Shown here one piece after another: positions 1-8,010 of a stretch of DNA of 64,000 nt. The stretch comes from Pontibacter sp. FD36. Lineage in GTDB: Bacteria; Bacteroidota; Bacteroidia; Cytophagales; Hymenobacteraceae. Within the stretch, counting starts at the first letter, position 1; each line of letters begins with the position of its first letter. The DNA is taken from positions 124,001-188,000 of the forward strand of contig NZ_JADPMP010000005.1 in assembly GCF_015686655.1 (NCBI RefSeq), given 5' to 3'. Under the pieces are notes generated by a model. The model ran no database searches and had not been told where the DNA came from. It was given only the letters and a program-made list of their open reading frames with translations. Both the position numbers and the translations under genes were made by a program.

Positions 1-1
1 T

Positions 2-589
2 GTTGAAAACAAGCGCATCGATGCCCAGATCATAGACGGTAGCTTGGTAATTCGTCCATTTGACCTGAAAGTGGGCGATGTGGATATGACCGTGGGTGGC
101 TCCAACAACGTGAACGGCAACATTGACTATGTCACCGCACTCAATGTACCGGCTGGCAAGATAGGCCGTGAGCTCAATACTCGACTAGGTAGCCTGATTG
201 GCAATGAAGCCTTAAAGACTTCTGATCGAATTACACTGAACCTGAACATTGGCGGTACACTCTCTGAGCCCCGTGTGGCTTTGGCGGGTGGCAGTGCCAA
301 GGGACAGGCCAAAGATTTGGTAGAAAGCGTTGTGAAGAGCAAGGTAGATGACGCTAAAATGCAGCTGGAGCAGAAGAAGCAGCAGGTACAAGACAGCGTA
401 CGCAACGAACTTGAAAGAAGAAAGACGGAAGCCGAAGACAAAGCTCGTCAGGAACTGGAGAAGAAACGACAGGAAGCTGAGCAGCAAATCAAAAAGCAGG
501 CAACAGACAAGATCACCGATTTCCTGAAGCCGAGAACTAAACCAGCTACTCAGCCAGCTAAGCCTGATACTACTAAAGTTCAGCAGTAA
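2..589 (+). CDS. AsmA-like protein, C-terminal part (5' end outside window)
   Basis: The frame is open from the first codon of the window, so this is the last 195 residues of a longer protein. The first ~85 residues are a beta-rich segment with the style of the AsmA C-terminal domain (a repeated 'NLNIGGTLSEP' type strand). Residues ~100-175 form a highly charged, Lys/Glu/Gln-rich coiled coil, ending in a Pro/Thr/Lys tail. AsmA-family proteins are envelope proteins thought to help lipid transport to the outer membrane. The family call rests on this tail only, so it is moderate. A strong hairpin terminator follows directly. Confidence 0.7.
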   Translation, partial: VENKRIDAQIIDGSLVIRPFDLKVGDVDMTVGGSNNVNGNIDYVTALNVPAGKIGRELNTRLGSLIGNEALKTSDRITLNLNIGGTLSEPRVALAGGSAKGQAKDLVESVVKSKVDDAKMQLEQKKQQVQDSVRNELERRKTEAEDKARQELEKKRQEAEQQIKKQATDKITDFLKPRTKPATQPAKPDTTKVQQ

Positions 590-604
590 TACCTTGTAAC
601 ACTG

Positions 605-645
605 TATAGGCCGCTATGCTTAGCTTAGCGGCCTATATTTTTTTA
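605..645 (+). terminator. intrinsic terminator after the AsmA-like gene
   Basis: Perfect 12-bp inverted repeat (605-616 with 626-637, TATAGGCCGCTA and its complement) followed by a run of eight T. Confidence 0.9.
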
Positions 646-653
646 TAGCTATA

Positions 654-661
654 TACTTTTG
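654..661 (+). promoter_or_regulatory. Bacteroidota -7 element TACTTTTG
   Basis: Matches TAnnTTTG, the -7 box of the Bacteroidota primary sigma factor, about 75 nt before the DUF4382 lipoprotein start. No clear -33 TTG is seen, so it is tentative. Confidence 0.45.
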
Positions 662-735
662 TGCAACTTTATCCCGTTTATTCGTATAATGGTTGCTATT
701 TAGCACCGAAGTGGTTTAAACTTAATCCAATTTCT

Positions 736-1527
736 ATGAGAACTAAATTCTTGATTCCTTTTTTGATGAGTGGCCTGGTATGGTTTAGCTCCTGCGACAG
801 CGACTCTGACAGCAATGGTACCGCCCGTATGGAGGTGCGCATGACGGACGCGCCGGGTGACTATGAAGAGGTGAACGTGGACATACGCTCCGTGCAGATC
901 CACAAAGAGAATACTGACAGCGAAAGCGGCTGGCTCACATTAGATGAGATCAACCCAGGTATATACAACCTGCTTGACTTTGCCAACGGACGTGACACAC
1001 TGCTGGCTTCTGCTAACCTACCGGCTGGTACTATTTCACAGATCAGGTTGGTACTAGGCGAGAATAACTCCGTGAAACTGAAGAATGGTACTGTGGTCGA
1101 TCTGAAGACGCCAAGTGGACAGACTTCAGGGGTAAAGTTGCAGCTGAACGCCGATCTGAGAGAAGACGTGACCTACGTGGTACTGCTGGACTTCGACGCA
1201 GCCAAATCGGTTGTGGCCAGAGGCAATGGGCAGTATAACCTGAAGCCGGTTATCCGAACTGTGACGCAAGCAATAGCAGGCGCCATACAAGGCAGAGTGA
1301 CACCTGCCGAGTTGAAGCCGGGCATCTATGTTATCTCCGCTGAGAATGACACCATCGGTGGATTTGCCAATGAAAACGGTGACTTCCTGATTAAAGGTGT
1401 GAGAGCGGGCACTTATACCGTTAAGTTCTATACCGAGAGCGGCGAGCATAATAAAACAGTCGAAAACGTGACCGTAGCGCAAGATCAGGTTAAAAACATT
1501 GGCACGATCGATCTGATGGCCGAGTAA
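736..1527 (+). CDS. DUF4382 domain lipoprotein
   Basis: 263 aa from ATG 736. An upstream GTG at 661 is in frame but would bury the signal peptide, so 736 is chosen. Residues 1-20 are a lipoprotein signal with a Cys after WFSS, followed by an Asp/Ser-rich linker (DSDSDS). Residues ~28-175 match DUF4382, starting with the typical 'MTDAPGDYEEVNVDI' strand. Residues ~178-262 look like a carboxypeptidase-regulatory-like beta sandwich (GRV...AENDTIGGFANENGDFLIKGVRAGTY). It is likely anchored in the outer membrane or periplasm. Biochemical role is unknown; DUF4382 proteins are common single lipoproteins in Bacteroidota. A bidirectional terminator follows. Confidence 0.88.
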   Translation: MRTKFLIPFLMSGLVWFSSCDSDSDSNGTARMEVRMTDAPGDYEEVNVDIRSVQIHKENTDSESGWLTLDEINPGIYNLLDFANGRDTLLASANLPAGTISQIRLVLGENNSVKLKNGTVVDLKTPSGQTSGVKLQLNADLREDVTYVVLLDFDAAKSVVARGNGQYNLKPVIRTVTQAIAGAIQGRVTPAELKPGIYVISAENDTIGGFANENGDFLIKGVRAGTYTVKFYTESGEHNKTVENVTVAQDQVKNIGTIDLMAE

Positions 1528-1583
1528 TCCTGGACAACAATCAATTTGGCAATAGCCAATAAATTAAAATCACCCATACATAA

Positions 1584-1616
1584 AAAGGGAGCCCTTCATA
1601 GCGAAGGGCTCCCTTT
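1584..1616. terminator. bidirectional terminator between convergent genes
   Basis: Perfect 14-bp stem (1584-1597 with 1603-1616), 5-nt loop, with A-run and T-run on its flanks. It serves both the DUF4382 gene (+) and the dinB-like gene (-). Confidence 0.93.
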
Positions 1617-1649
1617 AATTTCTTCTGCCGTAAAATTTCTGTTGACCAA

Positions 1650-2126
1650 TTAGTAAACCTGACCCATCAGCTCACGCACGTACGTCACGTAATCAGTGTT
1701 GGGCGGGTTATGGCCGTTCTTACGCAGGTCGGTAGCTACCTGGGCACGGTGATAAGTAGCGTGATTAAAAGCATGGGTCAGGATATCAAGTACACGAGTG
1801 CTATACTTGTGGCCCTGGCTGTTGGTATAGTCGATCAGGCGGTTGAACTCGTCTTCATTGGAGTTGGCTACCAGCTCGGCTATTTTATAAGAGGCATACT
1901 GGTGCAGCTTGTGCAGCTCCTCCAGCGTGTGTTCCTGCCATACCTTCACGGGGCTTTTGGTGCCGGTGATGCGGGCGATCCAGATGGCCTGCGCATTGAG
2001 GGCGTGGCTGAATAGGCGGCCCGAGTTAGAAGGCACCTCTGGCAGCGTGTCGAATACATCCAGCATCGTCTGGTTTGCCCAGATGTTATATTCCGAAAGG
2101 TTCTTTAGTACGTCGTTTCCAGTCAT
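1650..2126 (-). CDS. DinB family protein
   Basis: 158 aa four-helix-bundle protein of the DinB/YfiT superfamily. A His triad fits the family metal site: H41 (FSHALNAQAIW), H122 and H126 (HAFNHATYHRAQV). DinB-like proteins are putative metal-dependent enzymes, often thiol (bacillithiol/mycothiol) transferases or hydrolases; the substrate here is unknown. It lies 2 bp downstream of the DUF6970 lipoprotein gene on the same strand, so they are probably co-transcribed. Confidence 0.9.
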   Translation of the reverse strand: MTGNDVLKNLSEYNIWANQTMLDVFDTLPEVPSNSGRLFSHALNAQAIWIARITGTKSPVKVWQEHTLEELHKLHQYASYKIAELVANSNEDEFNRLIDYTNSQGHKYSTRVLDILTHAFNHATYHRAQVATDLRKNGHNPPNTDYVTYVRELMGQVY

Positions 2127-2128
2127 CT

Positions 2129-2530
2129 TTAATTATATTCTCTTTTATCTTCCCAAATTAAGGTCTCGTTTGTGCGTGCATCTACAAAGTCCGGGCAGCG
2201 GCCGTCGCCTTCACCCGTAATGCCGCCCTCAGGCTCACACAGCAGGTTGCCATCGGTGTCGTATACTTTGGCAGGAATGTCGCAGCAACGGCTGGTCAGG
2301 TAGTAAACCTCCTGCTCATTATAGGTATAGCGGTATACCTTGGCTGGCGGATTGGCCACCTCTTCCTCCTCCAATTCTCTGATAAGCTCGCTTAGCCATC
2401 CCGTAGGGGTATCACGCTCCTGCTCCGCTTCAGAAACAACTGCTGCTGGCTCCTCTGTCGTACGGCAACTTGCCGAAGCGATCATAACAGACAAGGCAAG
2501 CGCCCACTTGACGGTTTTTATTAGAGGCAT
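2129..2530 (-). CDS. DUF6970-type lipoprotein
   Basis: 133 aa from ATG 2530. A TTG 18 nt upstream (2548) is also in frame, but a TAnnTTTG box ends at 2557, leaving almost no leader for that start. Residues 1-22 are a lipoprotein signal ending in SAS-C. The core (PPAKVYRYTYNEQEVYYLTSRCCDIP...CEPEGGITGEGDGRCPDF) matches, from memory, the Cys-rich Bacteroidota family DUF6970: a CC pair, a GG.TG.GDG.CPDF motif and conserved aromatics. Likely periplasmic or outer-membrane anchored. Function unknown. First gene of a two-gene unit with the DinB protein. Confidence 0.82.
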   Translation of the reverse strand: MPLIKTVKWALALSVMIASASCRTTEEPAAVVSEAEQERDTPTGWLSELIRELEEEEVANPPAKVYRYTYNEQEVYYLTSRCCDIPAKVYDTDGNLLCEPEGGITGEGDGRCPDFVDARTNETLIWEDKREYN

Positions 2531-2556
2531 AGCGTTCACTTTTTTCAAACGGTGCG

Positions 2557-2564
2557 CAAAGGTA
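2557..2564 (-). promoter_or_regulatory. -7 element TACCTTTG
   Basis: TAnnTTTG on the minus strand, 26 nt before ATG 2530 of the lipoprotein/dinB unit. Confidence 0.55.
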
Positions 2565-2730
2565 GGTATTTATGGTTAAACACTGGTCATGCTGTGGTAT
2601 TATACCTAATGCTGTCAGTACAAAGAGTACCCCTCCAGGTATAGCGAAACGATCAGCAGGCTTATATCAAACTAAGCCCTGGTATTAAGAGCAGGTCTGT
2701 GTTTCCGATTCGTCCCTTTATTTGCGCCAA

Positions 2731-3117
2731 TTACAATTCAGTGTTTACGTAGTCGACCCAATAAGGTATGAAGATGAACAGCCCAACAGCCACGGAGGTG
2801 ATAGCAGCCATCAGCACACCACCGGCAGCCAGGTCCTTGGTTTTGCCAGCCCATATATTTTTCTCCGGCGACACCAGGTCGGTAAGCGTTTCGATGGAGG
2901 TGTTGAAGATCTCGGCCATCCAAACCAGGCCGATACAAAGTATAAGCAGGCACCACTCCACCCGCGTGACTTCAAATCGGTAGGCCATGACCAGCACGAT
3001 GATGCTGGCCAATACGTGCAGATGCATGTTCGGCTCGGAGCGGAATACGGCTGTCATGCCATTAAAAGCAAACCGGAAACTGTTATAGCGACTTCTGATA
3101 AACGAGGGTCGGCTCAT
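2731..3117 (-). CDS. dgkA: diacylglycerol kinase family protein (DgkA/undecaprenol kinase)
   Basis: 128 aa integral membrane kinase with three predicted helices. The catalytic signature MAEIFNTSIETLTDLV places E69, N72 and E76 as in the family, and a KDLAAGGVLMAAI segment follows. E28 sits in the usual N-terminal acidic position. It phosphorylates diacylglycerol or undecaprenol in the inner membrane; outside Proteobacteria the undecaprenol activity is common, and sequence alone does not separate them. Stands alone between the DUF6970 lipoprotein gene and the msrB pair. Confidence 0.92.
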   Translation of the reverse strand: MSRPSFIRSRYNSFRFAFNGMTAVFRSEPNMHLHVLASIIVLVMAYRFEVTRVEWCLLILCIGLVWMAEIFNTSIETLTDLVSPEKNIWAGKTKDLAAGGVLMAAITSVAVGLFIFIPYWVDYVNTEL

Positions 3118-3204
3118 ATGGGAATATATCAGGGTGAGAATATTCAGTTTTTGCTATAATATACTGAAGATACAGGTATAAAGTTAAGAGGCAGCCCCGC
3201 CTTG

Positions 3205-3516
3205 CTATTCTGCAAAACGGATGGCTGCCTGATTAATACAGTAACGAAGCTGTGTGGGAGTGCGTGCATCCTCAAAAAGGTGGCCCAGGTGCTGACCGCA
3301 TTTGCTGCACAGCAGTTGCGTGCGAGCCCGGTCATACGTGCGAAGCTCCTTGTGGATAACATGGTCATCAATCTGCGCCCAGAAGCTTGGGAAGCCGGAA
3401 CCGACCTCAAATTTCTTACTGGCATCAAACAGCGCAAGACCGCAACAGGCACAGACGTAGGAGCCGGTTTTATGCACCCGATCCGCTGCCGATACCTGTT
3501 GCCTGTGCCTGAACAT
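3205..3516 (-). CDS. msrB: MsrB-type peptide methionine (R)-S-oxide reductase, short form
   Basis: 103 aa SelR-domain protein. Zinc cysteines C22/C25 (CACC) and C70/C73 (CSKC) are present, as is catalytic C93 in RYCINQAAIRF. The usual GCGWPSF motif reads GSGFPSFW, so the resolving Cys of many MsrB proteins is absent. It is shorter than canonical MsrB (~130-150 aa) because the N-terminal arm is missing. It reduces methionine-R-sulfoxide in proteins using thioredoxin or another reductant. The start lies 23 nt after the stop of a second, fuller msrB on the same strand, so the two form one transcript. Confidence 0.88.
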   Translation of the reverse strand: MFRHRQQVSAADRVHKTGSYVCACCGLALFDASKKFEVGSGFPSFWAQIDDHVIHKELRTYDRARTQLLCSKCGQHLGHLFEDARTPTQLRYCINQAAIRFAE

Positions 3517-3539
3517 TTGCTTAGGGCTATACCTGCGGT

Positions 3540-3935
3540 TTACTTCTCCAGGTCTTCGACTGGTACAAATTTCATGGAGAGGGAATTGACGCAGTGGCGG
3601 ATATTTTTCGGGGTAAGGTATTCTCCTTCAAACACGTGTCCCAGGTGACCGCCGCAGTTGGCGCAAACGATCTCGGTTCGATGCCCGTCCGGGTCAGGTA
3701 TGCGCTTCACGGCGCCTGTTATTTCGTCATCAAAGCTTGGCCAGCCGCAGTTCGACTCAAACTTGTACTCAGAGGTATAGAGCGGCGCATTGCAGCGGCG
3801 ACACAGGTATACGCCTTCCCCTTTGAAGTTATTGTACTCCCCGGTGCCCGGGTATTCGGTGCCCTTACGCACGATGATGCGCTCTTCGTCCGGTGTCAGT
3901 TGGTTATACTCAGAAGGGTCTTTCGCGATTTTCAT
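3540..3935 (-). CDS. msrB: MsrB-type peptide methionine (R)-S-oxide reductase, full form
   Basis: 131 aa from ATG 3935 ([12 protein letters not shown], the typical N-terminus). A longer frame to 4001 has no supporting features. Zinc sites are C45/C48 (CRRC) and C91/C94 (CANC), the resolving Cys is C63 in NCGWPSF, and catalytic C115 is in IRHCVNS. Cytoplasmic, as no signal peptide is seen. It repairs oxidised methionine. It is followed by a second, diverged msrB 23 nt downstream. The two share the fold but are clearly different at most positions, so this is an old duplication or two separate subfamilies. Confidence 0.93.
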   Translation of the reverse strand: MKIAKDPSEYNQLTPDEERIIVRKGTEYPGTGEYNNFKGEGVYLCRRCNAPLYTSEYKFESNCGWPSFDDEITGAVKRIPDPDGHRTEIVCANCGGHLGHVFEGEYLTPKNIRHCVNSLSMKFVPVEDLEK

Positions 3936-4040
3936 AAGCTTATTAGTAATTAGGTTGTGTATACGAAGGTATACAAATAACGCACCGTAAGACCTTGCCA
4001 TGACAGGATGGCGGAGGTAAGTTGTGCTGGCGGGTAATTG

Positions 4041-4817
4041 CTATGCCCCTTGCCCTACATGCTGCGACAGACCGCCATCCATAAAGTAGCTCGATCCGGT
4101 AACATAATCTGAGTCAGAAGAAGCCAGAAACAGTGCTACCTTGGCGATCTCCTCAGGTTTGCCTGCCCGCTTCATCGGGATGTTCTGTTCACTTTCCTGA
4201 CGGGCCTCTTTGTCATCTACCGCCTCTTGGTTCATGGGGGTCAGGATCATGCCGGGGCAAATGTTGTTTACGTTGATGCCATCTTCTGCCAGTTCCAGCG
4301 CCAGGGTGCGGGTTAAGTTGCGCACACCGGCTTTAGAGGCACAGTAGTCTGCCGTGCCCGCAGACACGATCTCCTCGTGCACCGACGACACATTGATGAT
4401 CTTACCTTTGCCACCGTTCTGTTTGCGGTGCCTGATAAAAGTGCGGCAGCAGAAGAAGGTGCCGTACAGATTGGTCTTGATCGTCCTGTCGAAAACTTCG
4501 GTGTCCATGTCGGCTACGTTGATGCCAGAGCCGTTTACCGCTGCATTATTCACAAGTATATCGATAGAATCGAACTCTTTCAGGATCTGCTCGAAGAGCT
4601 TTTCCACAGCCTGCTCGTCACTGATATCCACCTGCAGCACCAGGCCTTTGCGACCGTGCTTCTTTACTTCGCTCAACGTTTCTTCAGCGCCTTCCTTATC
4701 GGTATGGTAAGTAACCACTACGTTAGCTCCTTCTTTGGCGTATTCAATTGCGGTGGCCTTTCCAATGCCTGAGTCAGAGCCGGTGATCAAGGCAACTTTG
4801 TTTTTTAGTTTGTCCAT
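4041..4817 (-). CDS. SDR family oxidoreductase (glucose 1-dehydrogenase-like)
   Basis: 258 aa classical short-chain dehydrogenase/reductase. Rossmann motif TGSDSGIG is at 12-19, NNAA at 90-93, and the catalytic S144/Y158/K162 set lies in VSS...YCASK. The C-terminus SSYFMDGG is typical. It has best overall resemblance to the glucose 1-dehydrogenase/3-oxoacyl reductase subgroup, but the substrate cannot be read from sequence. Cytoplasmic, NAD(P)-dependent. Monocistronic by spacing (139 bp to the GNAT gene, 105 bp to msrB). Confidence 0.9.
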   Translation of the reverse strand: MDKLKNKVALITGSDSGIGKATAIEYAKEGANVVVTYHTDKEGAEETLSEVKKHGRKGLVLQVDISDEQAVEKLFEQILKEFDSIDILVNNAAVNGSGINVADMDTEVFDRTIKTNLYGTFFCCRTFIRHRKQNGGKGKIINVSSVHEEIVSAGTADYCASKAGVRNLTRTLALELAEDGINVNNICPGMILTPMNQEAVDDKEARQESEQNIPMKRAGKPEEIAKVALFLASSDSDYVTGSSYFMDGGLSQHVGQGA

Positions 4818-4955
4818 TGCTTAGGTTTTAGAGGTATGGGTATAAAGCATACGTAATCATACTTGTGGTAATGGCAGATGGTTGTGATGCTGTGGAAAGC
4901 AAGTTGAAGGGAGTCTAAACAGGTACGTGACCGGAAGTAGCCAGATGGGCGAAAG

Positions 4956-5486
4956 CTACTGCGGCAGCCGGTAGATGAGCGGGTGCCGATTGTTTATAAA
5001 GTGCGCAACCGTTTCGGCTGAAATGGCAGCTGGGTAAGACATAAGTAGCAATGTAAGTGGCTGTTGACCCTGGTGGTAAGGAGGTTGTTGGTAGGTATGA
5101 TCATTCAGTATAAAACCGCTTTGTTCATAAAACCGGATGCGGCGCTGCTGAATTTCTTCGTGCGGTGGCTCTACTTCTAAAAGCACAGGCCTTGTATTGC
5201 GACTTACAAAGGCCTCCAATATAAGTTTGCCATAGCCCCTGCCGCGCAAAGCCGGAACCGTGGCAAAGTGCTCGATGTAGCGTACCTCCTCAAAGCTCCA
5301 CCACAGCAGTATACCTACCAGCGCATCCTCCCGTAGTATCAACTCAAAATGGTAGCTCGCATGGGACATAATGTCGAGTTGCCGGTGCAAGGGGCGCCGC
5401 TCTTCCAGCGGAAAAGACTGTTCGTACAGCTCCCAAGCTTCTTCAAAGAGATGGTGTGATGCGTTTATTAATCGGAGATGCTCCAT
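4956..5486 (-). CDS. GNAT family N-acetyltransferase
   Basis: 176 aa. The acetyl-CoA pyrophosphate loop R-G-R-G-Y-G-K is at 81-87 after the beta4 strand (RYIEHFATVPAL), followed by a typical beta5 strand and FYEQSGF alpha4 motif. The acceptor substrate is unknown. It ends 50 bp upstream of nothing on its own strand until the SDR gene, and begins 50 bp downstream of the YdeI-like gene on the same strand, so loose co-transcription is possible. Confidence 0.87.
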   Translation of the reverse strand: MEHLRLINASHHLFEEAWELYEQSFPLEERRPLHRQLDIMSHASYHFELILREDALVGILLWWSFEEVRYIEHFATVPALRGRGYGKLILEAFVSRNTRPVLLEVEPPHEEIQQRRIRFYEQSGFILNDHTYQQPPYHQGQQPLTLLLMSYPAAISAETVAHFINNRHPLIYRLPQ

Positions 5487-5536
5487 CTGGATTAGCTGTA
5501 AAACGATAGCCTTTTCTACTGCAGCAAAGCTAAGTA

Positions 5537-6016
5537 CTACTTCTGGTTCAGTCTTTGATTGTTCAGCAGTTTTTGGATCGTCTGGACAATGCGTTCCACT
5601 TTAGTCTTGTCGGTTTTGGCAGCATATACCCAGTCCACCATGGCTTTCTGCTCGCCATCGGTACACTTCAGGAATTTTTGGTAAGCAATAGGCTCGTCCT
5701 TCAGACATAGCAATAGCTCTTCGGGTATTTCCTGCGGTGTGTTGTCAGCGTATAGCGTTACCTGCACCCAATCACCCGCCTCCTTCTTTATCTTCTTCCG
5801 GATCTCAGCCTTCACAGGCAGGAAAAGCTGCCCATTCCCCATCGGCATCAGGTGGAAGCCTCTTATTTCGTAGCTATCGATGCTGCCCCTAACCCTGACC
5901 CAGTTGAAATAGGCGTGCTTGTCAGGTAATATCTCAGGTATAGCCGCATAGGTCCAGCCGCCTTTGCCTGGGAATTTCTCGAGCAGGTATAGTTTATCAG
6001 TGAGGGGTTGGAGCAT
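5537..6016 (-). CDS. YdeI/OmpD-associated family protein with DUF1905
   Basis: 159 aa. The N-terminal ~95 residues fit DUF1905 (KGGWTYAAIP...FNWVRVRGSIDSYEIRGFHLMPMGNGQLFLPVKAEIRKKIKKEAGDWV). The C-terminal ~55 residues fit the helical bacteriocin-protection YdeI/OmdA domain (EIPEELLLCLKDEPIAYQKFLKCTDGEQKAMVDWV). No signal peptide. Molecular function is unknown; the family name comes from antibiotic and bacteriocin resistance phenotypes in enterics and need not apply here. Confidence 0.85.
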   Translation of the reverse strand: MLQPLTDKLYLLEKFPGKGGWTYAAIPEILPDKHAYFNWVRVRGSIDSYEIRGFHLMPMGNGQLFLPVKAEIRKKIKKEAGDWVQVTLYADNTPQEIPEELLLCLKDEPIAYQKFLKCTDGEQKAMVDWVYAAKTDKTKVERIVQTIQKLLNNQRLNQK

Positions 6017-6075
6017 GATAGAGTTGATTTGAGGTATGATAGCTATTAGTTCTAATAAAATACTTACGATTTTGA

Positions 6076-6534
6076 TCAGAATGGAACAAGGTCAAAATAC
6101 CTTACTGTGAAATAAACACCGACATAAGTAGCTAATAACGCTGGAGGTATAGCCAAAGAATAAGCTAACCACCTGGTAACTTTCTTGTGCTTACTATAGC
6201 TGAGCCTTACAAGGGCTACGGTGATAGCAACCAAAGCAAATGGCAGCAATGACTCTATAAGGCTCGGTTTATATTCTCTGGTAAAATGCTCTATAAACAG
6301 TAGTGCAGGCCAGCTGAAAAACATGATCAGTAAGGCTATTGTCAGCAGTACAGCTCCAATTTTAGGTTGAAAGAAATGAAAGCAGCTGAAAAAGCCGAAC
6401 ACTAATATGGAGCTATAAAAGCTTATCAAAGGCAGTATAGAGTCAAGTCCTGCAGATACACTCAAATAAACTGAAAAGAGGAGGTATGTTGCCACCGCTG
6501 CTAGCAATGATACTAAATAAGAGACGATTTTCAT
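6076..6534 (-). CDS. hypothetical multi-pass membrane protein
   Basis: 152 aa with about four to five hydrophobic helices and almost no soluble loops. I recognise no family. It lies 21 bp downstream of the SRPBCC-like membrane gene on the same strand, so the two are probably one transcript. Codon use is somewhat AT-richer than in the flanking enzymes. Confidence 0.7.
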   Translation of the reverse strand: MKIVSYLVSLLAAVATYLLFSVYLSVSAGLDSILPLISFYSSILVFGFFSCFHFFQPKIGAVLLTIALLIMFFSWPALLFIEHFTREYKPSLIESLLPFALVAITVALVRLSYSKHKKVTRWLAYSLAIPPALLATYVGVYFTVRYFDLVPF

Positions 6535-6555
6535 TTCGTAACTCCTGCGGTTAAG

Positions 6556-7518
6556 TTATATACTCTCAGAACGCTGCTTCTCAATTTTCAGAATATTGTT
6601 CTGAATGTCTTTCATGATCCATTTTCCCCACAGTCCTGCATAGAAATTAAAAGTCGTGTTCATTTTAAAATAACTGTACAGGTGCAGGCGGTGCATGCCG
6701 TTGGGCAGTTTTTCAAGTTCGTATGTCCCGCTGAGCACATCAAAGTAGTCCCCTCCTATTACCACGTGCTCGTCGAGTGTGGTGGAAGGTATTTCGTGTG
6801 GATGTGCCTTGATGTTGAACATCATTTTCTGCTGGTCCTGGTATTCTGTTACCGTTTCGTGAAAGACAAGGCCATTTGTGAAGATGGCTTTTCGGTAGGC
6901 GCCCACCCCTTCGTAATTCAGCTCTGCTTTTACAGGTCTCGGGAAACCGAGTGTTCTGGTCAGATAGCCAGTGTCTTCATCTTCAGGAATCTCCGTTACC
7001 CTAGTTACGTTGCGCCAGATTTTATCTGCCGACGCATCAATATCGATATAGGTATAGGCTTTGTAGGTGCCAGGTATAGAATCGATCATGCTCTCAAGGG
7101 GAGACAGCAGCAGGGGAAGCAGCACGAGGGTAGAAATGCTGAGTTTGTTATTTATATTTCGTGCTTTCAGGTAACCCCCTAATAGGCCACCTAGGGAAGA
7201 GGCGATCAGAAATACCGGCAGTATCATCAGCCAGCATGCCCAGCCCTCCAGTGCCAATGCAAGCGTTATAACAAAAAACAAGAAGACAGGTATCCAGGGA
7301 GCGAGTATTCTGTAGCTGGTTTTCCTTGCCTTGCTCGCGTCGGATAGGTATACGGTCAGAGCGCCGACAATTGTAGGCAGGCAAAACAGGAATGTGACCG
7401 TCATGACAGAAAACAGCTTTTCCCAGGTCTCCACCCCAAACAGGAGTCTCAGAACGACTGCATAAGCTGTGGGTATTCCGATTGCTATAAATGTGGTGCG
7501 TAAACTTCTCTTGTTCAT
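6556..7518 (-). CDS. membrane protein with C-terminal SRPBCC-like domain
   Basis: 320 aa. Residues ~1-150 hold four predicted membrane helices. The rest (from KAYTYIDIDASADKIWRNVTRVTEIPE) has the pattern of a START/SRPBCC (polyketide-cyclase-like) lipid-binding domain: an initial beta strand, two short helices, then antiparallel strands and a C-terminal helix. The likely role is binding a hydrophobic ligand at the membrane, but this is inference. Rc sequence before the ATG reads CCTTTG-TAAA-ATG, a partial match to the promoter/start spacing seen at other genes here. Confidence 0.72.
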   Translation of the reverse strand: MNKRSLRTTFIAIGIPTAYAVVLRLLFGVETWEKLFSVMTVTFLFCLPTIVGALTVYLSDASKARKTSYRILAPWIPVFLFFVITLALALEGWACWLMILPVFLIASSLGGLLGGYLKARNINNKLSISTLVLLPLLLSPLESMIDSIPGTYKAYTYIDIDASADKIWRNVTRVTEIPEDEDTGYLTRTLGFPRPVKAELNYEGVGAYRKAIFTNGLVFHETVTEYQDQQKMMFNIKAHPHEIPSTTLDEHVVIGGDYFDVLSGTYELEKLPNGMHRLHLYSYFKMNTTFNFYAGLWGKWIMKDIQNNILKIEKQRSESI

Positions 7519-7613
7519 TTTACAAAGGCTTTTGCGATGCTACAGGTATAAGTTTGCTGGTAATGGCTCAAAAGGAAGCAGCCCCAACCGGAGCTGCTCC
7601 AGACTTAAAATGC

Positions 7614-7991
7614 TTAAGCTTTCACTTCGCTGACCTGCACTTTCTCTTTCGCCTTGCGCTTGCCCCGGAAGAACAGGTATAGGTTCAGGAACAGCATAAT
7701 GCCGAGGTAGATAGAGAAGCCTCCCAACTTGTGGCTCAGCGCCTCGATCAGGTCTTGCGGCGTGAAGATTCCGTGCATTTTAAGAATGAGCAAGGCTGCT
7801 CCTATGTTCATCAGATAAAAACCGATCTCGAAGAGTCTATTGGTGGCCATGGCGATTTCCTCCCGGCCGTTGAAAATATCCAGCATAACGATCTGGCTGT
7901 TTTTGAAGAGTGTGCGGGCAACCAGCACGGTCATCAGTAAAGCGATTGGCAGATAGATCAGGTACCCTTTTACCATTAATGCATTTTCCAT
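7614..7991 (-). CDS. small four-helix membrane protein, paralog of next gene
   Basis: 125 aa with four predicted helices and a Lys/Arg-rich cytoplasmic tail (FRGKRKAKEKVQVSEVKA). It aligns by eye along its length with the 121-aa protein encoded just upstream: both start with a YxIYLPI helix and share (L/Y)KN..., an N(K/R)(L/V)L..G(F/Y)YLMN-type helix 2, and an LIE-(A/V)LS linker before helix 4. No known family recognised. Together with its paralog and a GbsR-type regulator it forms a compact unit. Confidence 0.72.
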   Translation of the reverse strand: MENALMVKGYLIYLPIALLMTVLVARTLFKNSQIVMLDIFNGREEIAMATNRLFEIGFYLMNIGAALLILKMHGIFTPQDLIEALSHKLGGFSIYLGIMLFLNLYLFFRGKRKAKEKVQVSEVKA

Positions 7992-8010
7992 GGCTTTGTC
8001 TATTTATGGT

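Noticed and set aside
3205..3935. A single msrB broken by a frameshift
   Set aside because: Each frame contains its own full set of zinc and catalytic cysteines, so these are two genes and not two halves.
3959..3974. GTATACGAAGGTATAC as an operator
   Set aside because: It is mostly explained by one AGGTATA motif next to a chance GTATAC; no second copy at a related gene.
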